Shown here: in pieces, positions 1 to 10,489 of the stretch
How positions within the stretch are numbered: position 1 is the first letter of the stretch
Layout: every line of letters begins with the position of its first letter
NCBI GenBank assembly: GCA_963930775.1
Contig: OZ005690.1
Location: 2,216,225-2,280,224, forward strand
Source of the DNA: Cliona cf. orientalis
Lineage: Eukaryota; Porifera; Demospongiae; Clionaida; Clionaidae
Reading direction: 5' to 3'
DNA: 64,000 nucleotides
The notes under the pieces: generated by a model
Database searches by the model: none
Told to the model about the DNA's origin: nothing
What the model saw: only the letters and a program-made list of their open reading frames with translations
Program-made: the position numbers and the translations under genes

Positions 1-276
1 TAATATCGCGACCGCCTAGATTGCGGCAAAAGTGGGCGTGGCATCGTTAATTTAAGGGCGTGGTTTCCGGATGTCCGCTATTTAGAGGCAGTTTTGCATT
101 GAAAGGTCACGTTGGGAGCTTGGATCTTGTCCGCTGTCCGGAATCGAGAAGCGTCCGCTTCTCGGAGGTTGCTAATGTACTATAACTATGCTAAATTCAA
201 TCGGTAACACGGCACTTGTCCGCTGTAGGGAGGTTGTCCGCTTCTCGGAGGGTCCATTATCGGAGGCTCGACTGTA
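1..276 (-). mobile_element. pogo/Tigger-like non-autonomous element, uninterrupted copy
   Basis: On the minus strand the element begins CAGTCGAGCCTCCGATAATG just inside a TA (275-276) and runs to the window edge. The CAGTCGA start next to TA is like pogo/Tigger-type ends. The same sequence recurs at 3486-5720, split there by a 1.95 kb insertion. This copy therefore gives the uninterrupted reference. No ORF belongs to it. The outer end may lie outside the window. Confidence 0.6.
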
Positions 277-2610
277 TATCAAATACAATATATTATACTA
301 TATACTTTATGAATATTTGATTGATTGACCAGGGCATTCAGCCGAGTGCCACAGGTGACATGATCGTCACCTGGGTAGCTAGTATTCTGTAAATGTAACG
401 GGCACTGTGACCAATAGAACTATTCAGGCCTTGGTCCCAGGCAGTGCCAGGGATATAGCATTCAAGGCCATAATATTGTGGCATGGCAACAGGCTGAGCA
501 ACAAATTAAATAGGCACCATACTAGGGCAGATATTCTGTCTGTGCTGGAAGTAGCAACATGTGCTCTGTGGCTTTTGCCTCTCCGAGTCTACATCCCCGA
601 CCTATTCTTCTCTCTCGCCTTTTCTGACTCTGCTGAAGCTGTGATAGTGCGCACGCGCGAATAAATTGGTGTGGTACAGGGTCGTTAATCATAGTTGCCC
701 ATTCCACAATTCCACCGTTCCACTATTCCATTCCACCGTTCCACGTTCCATTGAATCTAGACACCCGTGGGATACTCTCCTCTCTCTTCTATTATACGAA
801 CTCTTGATACAAAATTGAAAAAAGGAACAGATAACTGTGATTTTAATAATTAATTTTACACAATGTTTTGCACTTAAGAGATCTACAAGTAGCTCAACAA
901 AGTAAGTTGTTACAGTAGTATAATATTATAAAAGGTTACAGTATTTTTGATAACAATCAACAGCATGTTCCTAAAATTAAGTTCTTAAGGTAGCATCAAA
1001 GTGCGTGGGCGTGAGCGTCAGGATTGGCTAATTCAATTAGCGAATCGTGAAGGGGCGTGGCCGAAGAGCCCATACGAGTGCTTTTGGTCGAAGGTGGGCG
1101 TGTCCAGAATCGGCCAGGGATGATTATGCGCGTGTAATTAGCGACCGGAAGTGGCCCCTGAAGAAAACACCGGTAATTGCCCACTTCAAAGCAAGATCAA
1201 AGCATTCTTTCTTAACTATTAACCGCAACGACTTAAAAAAAAAAAAAAAAAAAAAAAAAAGCTGATTAGGCCTAATTAAGCATGTGGGCGTGTTCCTGGC
1301 ACTGTGTGGAGTGTGTGCGTGTGCGTTAATGCAGGTTTTATTGCTTCCGATTGGGCGTGGCTTCACGGGCCAGTGCTTGGACATGGGCGCCTGGGACTTG
1401 GCCTCGGCGATAGGTGGGCGTGTCCCGGAAGCGGTGGTGACCTTTGAACCCCGCGAGGAGGCTTTGGGGGCGTGGCAGGAGGTCAAAGGTGAGGCCATGT
1501 CTGTTAATGAGGCACTGTACGGCGGTGCGATCGAGGGGCCCGTACGGCTGGACGGAAACTGACGATGGTTTGAAGCGGATGTGGTTGCGATGACGTGTTG
1601 TTACTCCGCCCACACAGGAAATGAGGTGAGCTCTTGCGTGGGCGGTGTGGCAGAACGGCCTCCAAGTGTTTGTGTGTGTTTTGGCCTTGAGGAAGCTGTG
1701 TGTTTTAATTGGGATTGATTGTGGGCTTCCGGTGGACATCCGGTGGTTAGTAGGCACTTGATTGAGAATGGTGGTCCTTGGGGAACAGGGTGGGGCTGTT
1801 TTGGGCGTGGCCTGGCCCCTCCCTTCCGGCTCGGCTTCCGGTCCATGGAGGATATTAAATGAACACTTCCGGCTCTAGCAGCCACACCCCTGAGACCTGT
1901 GCAATTAAAAGGGCGTGGTTACACAACATGCACCTCACTAATGACTTTGATGTGGTTTAGGTGTCATATCCCCACCTCACGCCCACGCAATTTAATGGTA
2001 CCTTAATACACAGGAAAAACGCACCGCACATACGGGGAACACGGAATTTCCGTGTAATTTCGCGGACGGGCATCTAAACGGACCATACAAGGGACAAAGT
2101 TAATACGGGGACCGTTGGCTACCGGTAGATCAACCGCAGTATTTGTATTACATAATTTTGCACGTTTACGGGATACCGTTTGTAAAATGATAAACAGACG
2201 GGCTCACCGTTTTAGTGTACCCGTTCACGATTACCTTCGTGAGCCCCGCTTGACTCCGCCTACCTCGACTTATGCGCATGCTCGCGTTTGTACCAGCTGC
2301 AGGCAACAACGAGGGAATAAGGCTAAAGAGGAGTCCTGTCTCAAAGAATCGAGGGATATAATCAAAGAAACTCAGTCAAACAGATAGGTCTAGGGTATCT
2401 ACTTGGGAGCAGCCCATCTTCCGATGGTTCTTTCGAATAATCGATTCGTTCTTTGACATTCCAAATTTGGCGCCAAATTGCAACCTTCTGATCCTGCTAG
2501 AAAACTAACACAATAAGTCTTATAAGATGAAAGCGGGTCAATTTTTTTTATTAAGCAGCACTGCAATTCACTCTTGAAGCCTATTAGCATACCATAGCAC
2601 TGCGGATGTT
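277..2610. other. gene-free stretch with GGGCGTG motif cluster and poly-A
   Basis: No convincing exon is seen; the short ORFs lack splice context and recognisable motifs. Between about 1000 and 2000 the motif GGGCGTG (or its complement) occurs around ten times in a locally GC-richer stretch, often as gtgggcgtg or gggcgtggc. A run of 26 A lies at 1235-1260. At 700-752 there is an imperfect TTCCAC-type short tandem repeat. It could be a regulatory or CpG-like region or an old repeat. Confidence 0.4.
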
Positions 2611-2977
2611 GAGCATTAATTTTGTTAGCTAGCGTGCAGTGTGTAGTTGGGTCGTTGTCCATCCTGATGCCCCATCTGATGATGGCAGCCTGTCCAGATG
2701 TCTCATCTAATGTCAGGTGACCCAGCTAGCCTGTACGTGAGAGGGGAGACTTCTAATTGTGAGTATTGAGCATTTATTAGCTAGCGTGCAGAGTGTAGTT
2801 GGGTCGTTGTCCATCCTGATGTCCCATCTGATGATGGCAGCCTGTCCAGATGTCTCATCTAATGTCAGGTGACCCAGCTAGCCTGTACGTGAGAGGGGAG
2901 ACTTCTAATTGTGAGTATTGAGCATTTATTAGCTAGCGTGCAGTGTGTAGTTGGGTCGTTGTCCATCCTGATGCCCC
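2611..2977. repeat. tandem repeat, about 155 bp unit, 2.4 copies
   Basis: Units start at 2611, 2768 and 2920 (gagcatt...agctagcgtgcag), each continuing with the same text through gttgggtcgttgtccatcctg. The first two units are nearly identical after a small indel near their start, and the third stops after about 58 bp. Confidence 0.85.
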
Positions 2978-3021
2978 AGCTATAGCTATAGGCGTACTGC
3001 AAGCAAAAATTCATACTCAGA

Positions 3022-3414
3022 TTAATTCAACTTACATGTAAGATATATTGCAGTAGTTGATGAACAAAGACCAGTAGTAGTACTTCTAACGATTGACCCA
3101 GAAACAACCAATATTCCTATAGACTTATTGGATTTGATATCAAAGGCAATAATCTCGTGATAGCATGATAATGGAAGGATTTCATTTATTGTTAGAGTGG
3201 TAGATCTACACATTGTCAAGTTTTCTCTTGTCAAGTTAACTGTGATCTTACTCAATTCTCCTATTAGTATTACCATACATCCTTGAGTATTGGAGCCGGG
3301 TATTAAGTAACACTGAACAATAATGGCATTGTTAACTTCAACAGAAGCAATTACTTGCTGTACATCAGTGGTATCTATATGACATGGTGCAGAATGTATC
3401 ATCTTGGCACCCAC
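3022..3414 (-). CDS. probable exon of an extracellular-type protein, unidentified
   Basis: The frame stays open for 130 codons. It alternates hydrophobic and polar residues in a beta-strand pattern with spaced cysteines (VQCYL, QGCMV, LTMCRS, LSCYH) and N-glycosylation-like NLT motifs. This is typical of a secreted or cell-surface beta-sandwich module. A candidate splice acceptor (GTACAG) lies inside the first part, so the real exon may be shorter at its N-terminus. No neighbouring exon was found because the flanks are repeats. I do not recognise the family, and it may be a gene remnant carried between transposons. Confidence 0.35.
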   Translation of the reverse strand: MGAKMIHSAPCHIDTTDVQQVIASVEVNNAIIVQCYLIPGSNTQGCMVILIGELSKITVNLTRENLTMCRSTTLTINEILPLSCYHEIIAFDIKSNKSIGILVVSGSIVRSTTTGLCSSTTAIYLTCKLN

Positions 3415-4075
3415 ATACGTGCATATCTATAGCTAAAACTCTGTCACTATAGAAAAAACAAAACCAATGATGTTCCAAACCAGTACAGTCGAGCCTCCGA
3501 TGACGGACCCTCCGAGAAGCGGACAACCTCCCTACAGCGGACAAGTGCCGTGTTACCGATTGAATTTAGCATAGTTCGGGGCGAGCCTGAGTGAGCCCCG
3601 AATACACGAGGTACAGGAAACGGTTTTATATGTATATATATATAACTAGTGGTGATGAAAATCATCTGTGCGGGGCGAGCCTTCGCAAAAGTCACAAGAA
3701 AGCACACAGGCATGCATGCGCACATGGGGTTGGTACTAGCTACCTCAATAGCTAGGCCTGAGAAGCTACCATGACAGTGAAAGTATCATAGATTGCTAGT
3801 ATAATAGCTTTAGTCCAATATAAATGTTGACCTCCTATACTATATTATTCAGTAGTCTACATGCCATGATCATGAGTCCAAGTACCTGTCACGCCGGGCC
3901 AGGCCCTGAGAGGATAAGCCTCCATGCAGTCATCTTCATGCTCAGAAAAGTGGAGTCTACCAGTGATGTTAATCGTGGACCTGAGCCTTGCCAGAGTGGT
4001 ACAGCACTCACCTTTCAAGTTTTAGGCCTTCACTCCAGTCGTCTCTCAGATCGCTGGTTCAGTGCGGGCGTATGC

Positions 4076-4329
4076 GCATGCGCATAACGACCATTACCTT
4101 ACACGTTCAAAATAATTTAACTCTCTCCTCACTGAAATGATCACCCCACAAACATACATACATACAAGTATATATACATATAAAACCGCTTCCTGTACCT
4201 CGTGTATTCGGGGCTCGCTCAGGCTCGCCCCGAATTATTTGTATGTATGTTTGTGGGGTGATCATTTCAGTGAGGAGAGAGTTAAATTTTGAACGCGTAA
4301 GGTAATGGTCGTCATGCGCATGCGCATAC
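4076..4329. repeat. nested inverted repeat, 90-bp arms
   Basis: About 4076-4165 (gcgcatgcgcataacgacc onward) is the inverse of about 4238-4329, including the shared atcaccccacaaacatac block. The arms flank a short AT-rich spacer. Confidence 0.75.
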
Positions 4330-4363
4330 TATCGCACAGCATCATCGACAACTCGAGTGTAGG

Positions 4364-4820
4364 CTAGGCCTTGGCACATTATGCTGGCATAATTTTGAGC
4401 ATAATAGCTCTCTTCTCTGACTTGAGCATAATTGAGCATAATAGCAACATTTTGTGAGCATAATGAGTCAATGTCAAAATAAAAATTAATGTACAAAAGT
4501 TATAAACAGTTAAATGTTGTTAAATTCAAGCATCTCTTTTCTATCTTTATCAGCCTCAGTATCCACTGGTGGTGAAGCTGAAGCCATGTCGCCATGAACA
4601 TGTACGTGCATGTGTACTGAAAGCCAATTAAATTAGCACTCTGTTTGGCCATCGAGATCACATGACAATGTCAAAGGTCACTTTAAATGAGCATAATGGA
4701 GCATAGTGGGTTACATTGAGAGCATAATGACCAAGACTAGGAAGCATAATGGTATGATTCTTAGAGCATAGGAGCATAGCATAATAGCTCAATTTTTGAG
4801 CATAATGTGCCAAGGCCTAG
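4364..4820. mobile_element. MITE with GAGCATAAT internal repeats, 6-bp TSD
   Basis: The termini are CTAGGCCTTGGCACATTATG and its inverse. TGTAGG occurs directly outside both ends (4358-4363 and 4821-4826), giving a perfect 6-bp duplication. The interior is littered with gagcataat in both orientations. No coding frame. Confidence 0.8.
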
Positions 4821-4964
4821 TGTAGGCAAGGTATAAAACTAGAAAGGTGAGTGCTGTACCACTCTGGCAAGGCTCAGATCCATGATCAACATCATTGGTA
4901 GACTACACTTTCCTGAGCATGAAGATGACTGCATGGAGGCTTATCCCCTCAGGGCCTGGCTACG

Positions 4965-5298
4965 CAGTGGCGTACCCAGAGGGGTGCTGGAGCACCCCCA
5001 TCAGCTCTGGCACAACAGCCAGTTCAGTAGCTCAGGGACAAATATTGTTACTGATAATCGATGATCAGAAGCTACTACCAATAATAAACTTACTGGCCGC
5101 TAAAATTCGCTCCCAAAACAGCAGTTTCTCGTCGATATTTGGCCTAAAACAGCCTTCTTTGTCAGCCAGCCACCTTCAAGAACGCGTTTAATTAGGGGTG
5201 TGATCAACGTTTTGTGGGCGTGGCTAAAAAATTCGCGCGCGCGCTTCGCGCGCGAATGTCTTAGCACCCCCCTCCCTGAAATCCTGGGGACGCCACTG
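4965..5298. mobile_element. MITE with CAGTGGCG ends, CTACG TSD
   Basis: Ends are CAGTGGCGTACCCAG and CTGGGGACGCCACTG. CTACG is repeated immediately outside (4960-4964, 5299-5303). It sits in the right arm of the large palindrome and is absent from the left arm. CAGTGGCG resembles hAT-type ends, but hAT elements normally make 8-bp duplications, so the class is open. Confidence 0.7.
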
Positions 5299-6203
5299 CT
5301 ACGTATACAGGTACTTGGACTCATGGTCATGGCATGTAGACTACTAAAATTAGGTGATCAACATTATTGGACTAGCTATAGCGATTATACTAGCAATCTA
5401 TAATACTTTCACTGTTGTGGTAGCTTCTCAGGCCTAGCTATTGGGGTACTAACCCCATGTGCGCACGCATACCTGAACAAATCTTGTGACTTTGGCGAAG
5501 GCTCGCCCCGCACAGATGACTTTCATCACCACTAGTTATAGTACATTAGCAACCTCCGAGAAACGGATGCTTCTCGATTCCGGACAGTGGACAAGATCCA
5601 AGCTCCCAACGTGACTTTTCAATGCAAAACTGCCTCTAAATAGCGGACATCCGGAAACCACGCCCTTGAATTAATGATGCCACGCCCACTTTTGCAGCAA
5701 TCTGGGCGGTCGCGATATTATGCCTCATGCGCGATAATAACAATATTCTCCTTGAATCCAGAGCACTTGATTTACGGTAAAAGACGGTGCCTCAGACGGC
5801 GCCCGTTTTTGCTGCGGTCACCACCGCAGATATCGAGACGGGAAATTGCGTGGTACCGTCAAATTCTCAGCCCGTCAATGCCCGTCGATTTTCCCGTTAG
5901 CAGAAATTGACGGGAATTCGTATTTCCCGTATTTCATCTCATTTTTTGCTGTGTACGATCTCATTGGCGCGTGGAAATTCCTCAGCGTAGGCCCACAGTG
6001 CTGTCTCAGTGTACGTGTGGAGAAGCTGTGCAAATGCAGAGCGAGTTCGCAAATTTTGTCATGTGACTATTGCCTGCCTTTCAGCCCCGCCCATTATTCA
6101 TAACCAGTATATATACCACGTACTGCGCGTGCGCAATTAGAATTTTGTGGCCAGAGCTAAAGCGTACATGGTATATAATTATTATATGGTGTAGGCCAGG
6201 ATA

Positions 6204-6415
6204 CCGTATTTCTTCTAAAAATTCGGCCCTAGCCTTCTAATATAATTATTCGGCACCCTTTACCGAATGATTGATTTTTCGGCAAAGGTCGTCATGCGTA
6301 TATGCTATAAACGGGAATGGAATGCGCACACGGACAGAATGTATTAACCTCTAAAAATTCGGCAAAGCTAAAGCAATATTATTATTTTCATGCCGAATTT
6401 TTAGAAGAAATACGG
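6204..6415. mobile_element. MITE with CCGTATTTCTTC ends
   Basis: The terminal inverted repeats begin CCGTATTTCTTCTAAAAATT and are almost perfect. ATA flanks both sides. The second copy of this duplicated block (near 42210) lacks the insert and reads straight through (ggataata), so this is a real insertion made after the duplication or lost from the other copy. Confidence 0.85.
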
Positions 6416-6827
6416 ATATTAACAATGAGATACATAATATTGTGATCATGATTAGTGATAATGTCCATAGCTTCTATATTATCTCTCCAAAGTTGATGTG
6501 TCCTGTCTTCTTTGCGTGGGCCTGTGCATCAGCCGGTCCACTTAGAGCTTCACTGCACACGAGGCACCGCAGAGAAAACTTGGTAATGTCAGTGTACAGA
6601 CGAGCCTACGATACAAAAATGTCGGATAGATAGTTTAGTGAGCACAATTGCAATTTATTGATACAGCATTAAAATTAGTATCAGATCTACTCTTGGTTTG
6701 TATAATATTGACTACATCCCCAGTATACATAGCCGCATAGTTCTAATGGTGAAAATGGTAAAGGTCGCCAATATAGTACATACACTGTCTACGCGTGTAA
6801 TAATAATATTGGACTGTAGGCTTGTGC

Positions 6828-6887
6828 TAGCCTTGTCCCCAGTCTCCCCGATTTGAACAAAGTTTGGGGAGACTGGGGACGAGGCTA
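6828..6887. mobile_element. 60-bp palindromic element, TAGCCTTG...CGAGGCTA
   Basis: The two arms TAGCCTTGTCCCCAGTCTCC and GGAGACTGGGGACGAGGCTA pair around a short loop. The flanks GGCTTGTGC and GGCTGGTGT match at 7 of 9 positions, consistent with an aged 9-bp duplication. The duplicate block near 43260 carries the same insertion in decayed form, so it predates the duplication. Confidence 0.65.
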
Positions 6888-8400
6888 GGCTGGTGTCATA
6901 CTGGCTTTCAACTTTTTTGAAAGCTGGGAATGGGGTTGTACAGGAGACTACTGGGTCATACAGTAACATACCATTACAGATTTGACTTAACAGGTGTTTC
7001 CCCAGCTAGGCCTATTCCTATAATATAGCCTTTCATAGCTTCTAATTTGATGTACTGCATAAAAATTAATAGCTCACAATAATTAGGGGGCATGCTGAGA
7101 TGCATGGTTGAATGCACCCCCATTACTATCAGATAACTATTTTGTTGGTAGTTGACCTCTGTTCATCATTATGATGTCCCAACTCCTTCTCATAGCTGGT
7201 AAATTGCCTATAAAAACTTTGGTTGCTAGGTAACTACATGTGTACCAACAAAAGTAATAATTTAATATTATAATCGCATGATCCATTTATTTTATCCCCC
7301 CACCTCTTGTGCTTGTTTTGCTATGTCCAAAGCCTCAAAGAGCACTGCCTCATTGCTGCTGGGGAAGGTGGTCTGGAGAATGGAGGGGGAGGAGCCACTG
7401 CCGTCCATCACCACTAGAGGGTCGTAGTGGATGCCATCGTAGATAAGCAACGCTCTACGATCATACTCCTCACCCTCTCCTGAGAAAAAATTAATGATTT
7501 AGAGAATGTCATATTATTATTATTTCTTAATTAATAGTATCACATAAATACATGTACATGTACCTTACTTAATCTAATACAACATAAGAAAAATGGTAAG
7601 GGTCGTCAATCATACTCATACACATTCTGAGAATTCGTAGAAGGCTAGTTTCTTGTGTTAAATTGGATCATACTTTGTGTTCGATTAACTACAGTATCCA
7701 ACATTCAAGCTGCGCATGTATTCTACTACTGTCTACAGCGTAATTGCCAGAATATTACAATACATTAAATTCTACTCTGATGATGACGAATGTAAACTTC
7801 ACTTCAAACTATCATTCTAATCTCTTACCAAATCTGTCAACCCTCTGAGACTGAATATCGACCACATCCAGCTCCACCTTGAAGTGAGCACTGAAGACAG
7901 TCAACTCTATACCACCTGCATGGGGAGAGACAGATACAGTCACAAAATTAATGCCTTATAATGAGTCTAAATCCACATAATATGAGTCATGTATTCTTCC
8001 AGACACTTCTGGGACACAAACTGTCCTGACAAACTGTCATGACAAGTGATATTATATTATAAGGGTACAGTTATGTACTCAAAGAAGTATTGATTCTTAT
8101 ACTGTAACATTAATTAGATAACACTTCATTTGGAAGACTGATGCTAAATAGGCAAATTCGCTACTACCATAGTTAGTGTTCAGGGCAAGCAGGGTAAGCG
8201 CCCATGCATGTACCCCATTTGATCCCAGGTACACGCCTATGTGGGCCAAAATATGTTTAAGCGCCCATGGGTGCTCACACGGGACACTATGGTAAGTCCA
8301 TGTAGGTACAGCTCTATAAACCTTGGTGTGGTTTGTTTACATGTACATACATGTAACATCAAATATAGACAGAGAAAATATTACTGCACCCTATATACTG

Positions 8401-8605
8401 TACCGTAGATCGGGAAACTTTCGTCCTTAAAAAGTTTCGTTGACGATCTTTCCGGACAAAAATTAAACACGTGAAATATTTTATGCACGTTAGTTAATGT
8501 CTACAATGATGTATTACGTACATTCGTGTATGCGACGAAAAATAGACTACGCGAATATTTAACAAGTGAAATACTTTGCCGGCGAAAATATCCCGATCTA
8601 CGGTA
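8401..8605. mobile_element. MITE, TACCGTAGATCGGGAAA ends, in YOD1-like intron (copy 1)
   Basis: The left end TACCGTAGATCGGGAAAC is inverted at the right (tcccgatctacggta), with internal inverted gaaaatt/aatttttcg blocks. The same element lies at the matching intron position of copy 2 (44673-44869), and another at 32286-32476. Confidence 0.85.
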
Positions 8606-9840
8606 GGTGGCATAATATGTACCTCCCCATGACTGTTCCCTGAGCAGCCACTGAGTATACTCCTCCCTGGACCTGCCCAGCATGGCAGTAGAGTACTTGT
8701 CGGGATTGGAGATGATGATACCAGCAGCCAACTCACGGAGCTCTTTGCTAGACTCAGCATTATTGCACAGAAGAATGCTGTATGTATAGTATTATGTAAC
8801 GTACAATGTCGTTAATAAGTTTAGATATCGATAATGTGTGTGCAGAGGGTTTAAACTGGAACTTGAAAATTGGGCAAAATTTTTCTATAATATTACATAT
8901 GCATTATATACACAATAATTATTATACTGACGGTATCCATGCACATGTACTGTACGTACACTATACTTTCCTTCAGACAGCTAAACCGTACAGTATAGCC
9001 ATATAGCCATATAAGCTTACCTGATACTCTTAAAGAGGCAAGAGTTGTCTGCCGCCACAACCCTGCAGTAGTGTGGTACAAAGGACATCCCATAAATAAA
9101 GTAATACACTTGCAAGTATCCAACATTAACAATGACAACAATAAAAGTTGTTCCTAATGGAGCAGGAACCATCCAGGAATCATCACTGCTGATTGGATGA
9201 CACAAAATCCTAATACTTATACACAAAGTGATTCCCTGAAGCTCATCAGAGATGGAAGGCTATACCCCTCACTATAAAGGACATACTGTGACAATATAAC
9301 CTTGCATGTCTCTAGGCTTTTCAAATAAATAAGTCTACTAGCTACATGTGTAGCTATCCTTGTCCTACGGGATCAGTGCTGCAATTGTGCTATAGAAGCC
9401 CAGTGAGACTTACTTTCTTCCCAGTTTCCCAGATCTCTTCCCTGAGCTAGAAGGTTCAGCTCCACCAGTCCGATCCAAACCTCTCTTAGTGCCACTAACT
9501 ACCATTTTCTTTGTATCAGTAGAGTTCAATATCATCACTTCACTATCATTCTCTCGACTATTTGATTTAATGTTAGAGTTCTGTGATGCATTTGTTGAAA
9601 TTGATGAAGAAGATATGCCGGATGATGTGTTAGGTTCTGTTTTCTTTACGTCTCTGAGTTCTATCGTACGATGTCTGTCTGATTTGAGTTGTTCTATTGT
9701 GACAGTGTCTCCGGATTTGATTCCGAGTGACTGCAGTGTCAGCAGCGGGTTGTAGTCAGGGAGCTCTTTAGGAGGGTAGCCAAATAAAACTGTTTCGCGT
9801 GCAACGTTGAAAAACATGGGATGGCTTGGGTACGAGGCTA

Positions 9841-10308
9841 CAATTACACTCTGACTTCATTTCATTTGTCATAAGGAACTTAACTACAGCTCCAGTCACC
9901 CCTTGGGACAATAACCACAGTCAAATACCATGGCTAGTGTTGGAACTGCACTATGCTGTTTTGGCGGATAAAGTACCAGATCAGCATGTGCTATTAAAGA
10001 CACAAGGGATAAAAACCTTGTTGCCATCAAGAAAGGAAACGATGATTCGCAGATGTTTCAAGAGCTCAAAGAAACGAGAATGAGTAAGAAGCGAGTCTGA
10101 AGTTGTACCACATATTCGTTCAAAATCTTGAAATGAGAAAATCCCTTTGTTTTTGAATTCATCGTATAGCAGTTTACCTGCCTTTTCAAAGATATAGCTA
10201 GCTAAAGGTTTTTCCGATCAGGTCAGTGATTTGATCAAAGAGAAGCTGTGGATCAAGAACGACAATCTTGTCAAGGTCACCATAAGGAAAGTAGCAAATC
10301 ACCCCCAT
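9841..10308 (-). pseudogene. ROCO gene fragment (COR region)
   Basis: Clearly homologous to about 49177-49640 of the intact ROCO gene on the same strand: the tactctgacttcatttcatt, ccagtcacccc and caaggtcaccataagg blocks match. It covers only part of the COR region. The frame is broken by small indels (for example the extra gatatagctagc stretch near 10190). It begins right after a TAGCCTCG-type element scrap and ends abruptly at LINE sequence. It is the remnant of the ROCO gene that followed YOD1 in this copy of the duplication. Confidence 0.85.
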
Positions 10309-10489
10309 TACAAAATGGATAGGTGATCACAACTTGTCGCTCAATGTTCGTAAATGCAAGTCACTGCTTATGTCAAGAAAGCATACTTGCTTGAGTGGTC
10401 AATCTGTTCAAATCGGTGATGAGCCCTTAGAGAAGGTTCAGTCATACAAATACTTAGGAGTGGTAATTAATTCTAACTTAATATGGAGT
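10309..10489 (+). pseudogene. LINE reverse transcriptase fragment
   Basis: From about 10315 an open frame of some 58 codons contains the late RT signature YKYLGVVI followed by NLIWS, as in the region after the FADD box of non-LTR retrotransposons. It differs from the 37-41 kb LINE (YKYLGIVL), so it comes from another element. It abuts the ROCO fragment with no spacer. Confidence 0.7.

Larger units (their letters stand above)
3644..5537. mobile_element. long palindromic (foldback) element
   Basis: The ends read AACTAGTGGTGATGAAA and its inverse TTTCATCACCACTAGTT. Long inverted arms run inward, about 3644-4060 pairing with about 4830-5537: both hold the gagcctt-gccagagtggtacagcactc block and the aagtacttggactcatg-type block in opposite orientation. 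The centre holds further palindromes. Between 3576 and 3643 an extra cggggcgagcctgag segment is related to a piece of the centre near 4190-4240. No transposase frame was seen. Confidence 0.7.
3486..5720. mobile_element. second pogo/Tigger-like copy, split by nested insertions
   Basis: Left part 3486-3575 and right part from about 5538 to 5720 together match the minus-strand element at 1-274. The break falls at one point, with TAGTT repeated on both sides (end of left part, and 5533-5537), which fits a 5-bp target duplication. Everything between is inserted DNA (separate entries). Confidence 0.75.
6474..9817 (-). pseudogene. YOD1-like: YOD1/OTU1-type deubiquitinase, copy 1, 5'-truncated
   Basis: Exons in gene order are 9414-9789, 9021-9062, 8623-8777, 7829-7915, 7304-7479 and 6474-6605, all with GT-AG borders and the same phases as the copy at 42-48 kb. 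They encode the end of the ubiquitin-like (UBX-like) region (FGYPPKELPDY), the OTU catalytic cysteine motif (ADNSC), the catalytic histidine (YDGIHYD) and a C-terminal C2H2 finger (CX2CX12HX5H). Yeast/human OTU1/YOD1 cleaves ubiquitin chains with the p97/Cdc48 machinery. The frame is open through all six exons, but exons 1-2 are gone: just upstream of the exon 3 acceptor the sequence switches to a transposon remnant. An ATG at 9815-9817 in that remnant joins exon 3 in frame, so a shorter protein without the N-terminal half of the UBX-like domain is conceivable. More likely this is a decaying duplicate. Confidence 0.8.

Noticed and set aside
407..664. 85-codon open frame near the window start
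   Set aside because: No splice sites, family motifs or codon regularity; overlaps an equally long frame on the other strand.
1047..1562. Overlapping open frames in the GGGCGTG-rich stretch
   Set aside because: Several frames are open on both strands because the region is GC-rich; one includes a poly-lysine from the poly-A run.
9489..9755. Plus-strand open frame over the YOD1-like exon
   Set aside because: It is the antisense shadow of YOD1-like exon 3, which has proper splice sites on the minus strand.
9826..10083. Plus-strand open frame of 85 codons
   Set aside because: Antisense of the ROCO fragment.
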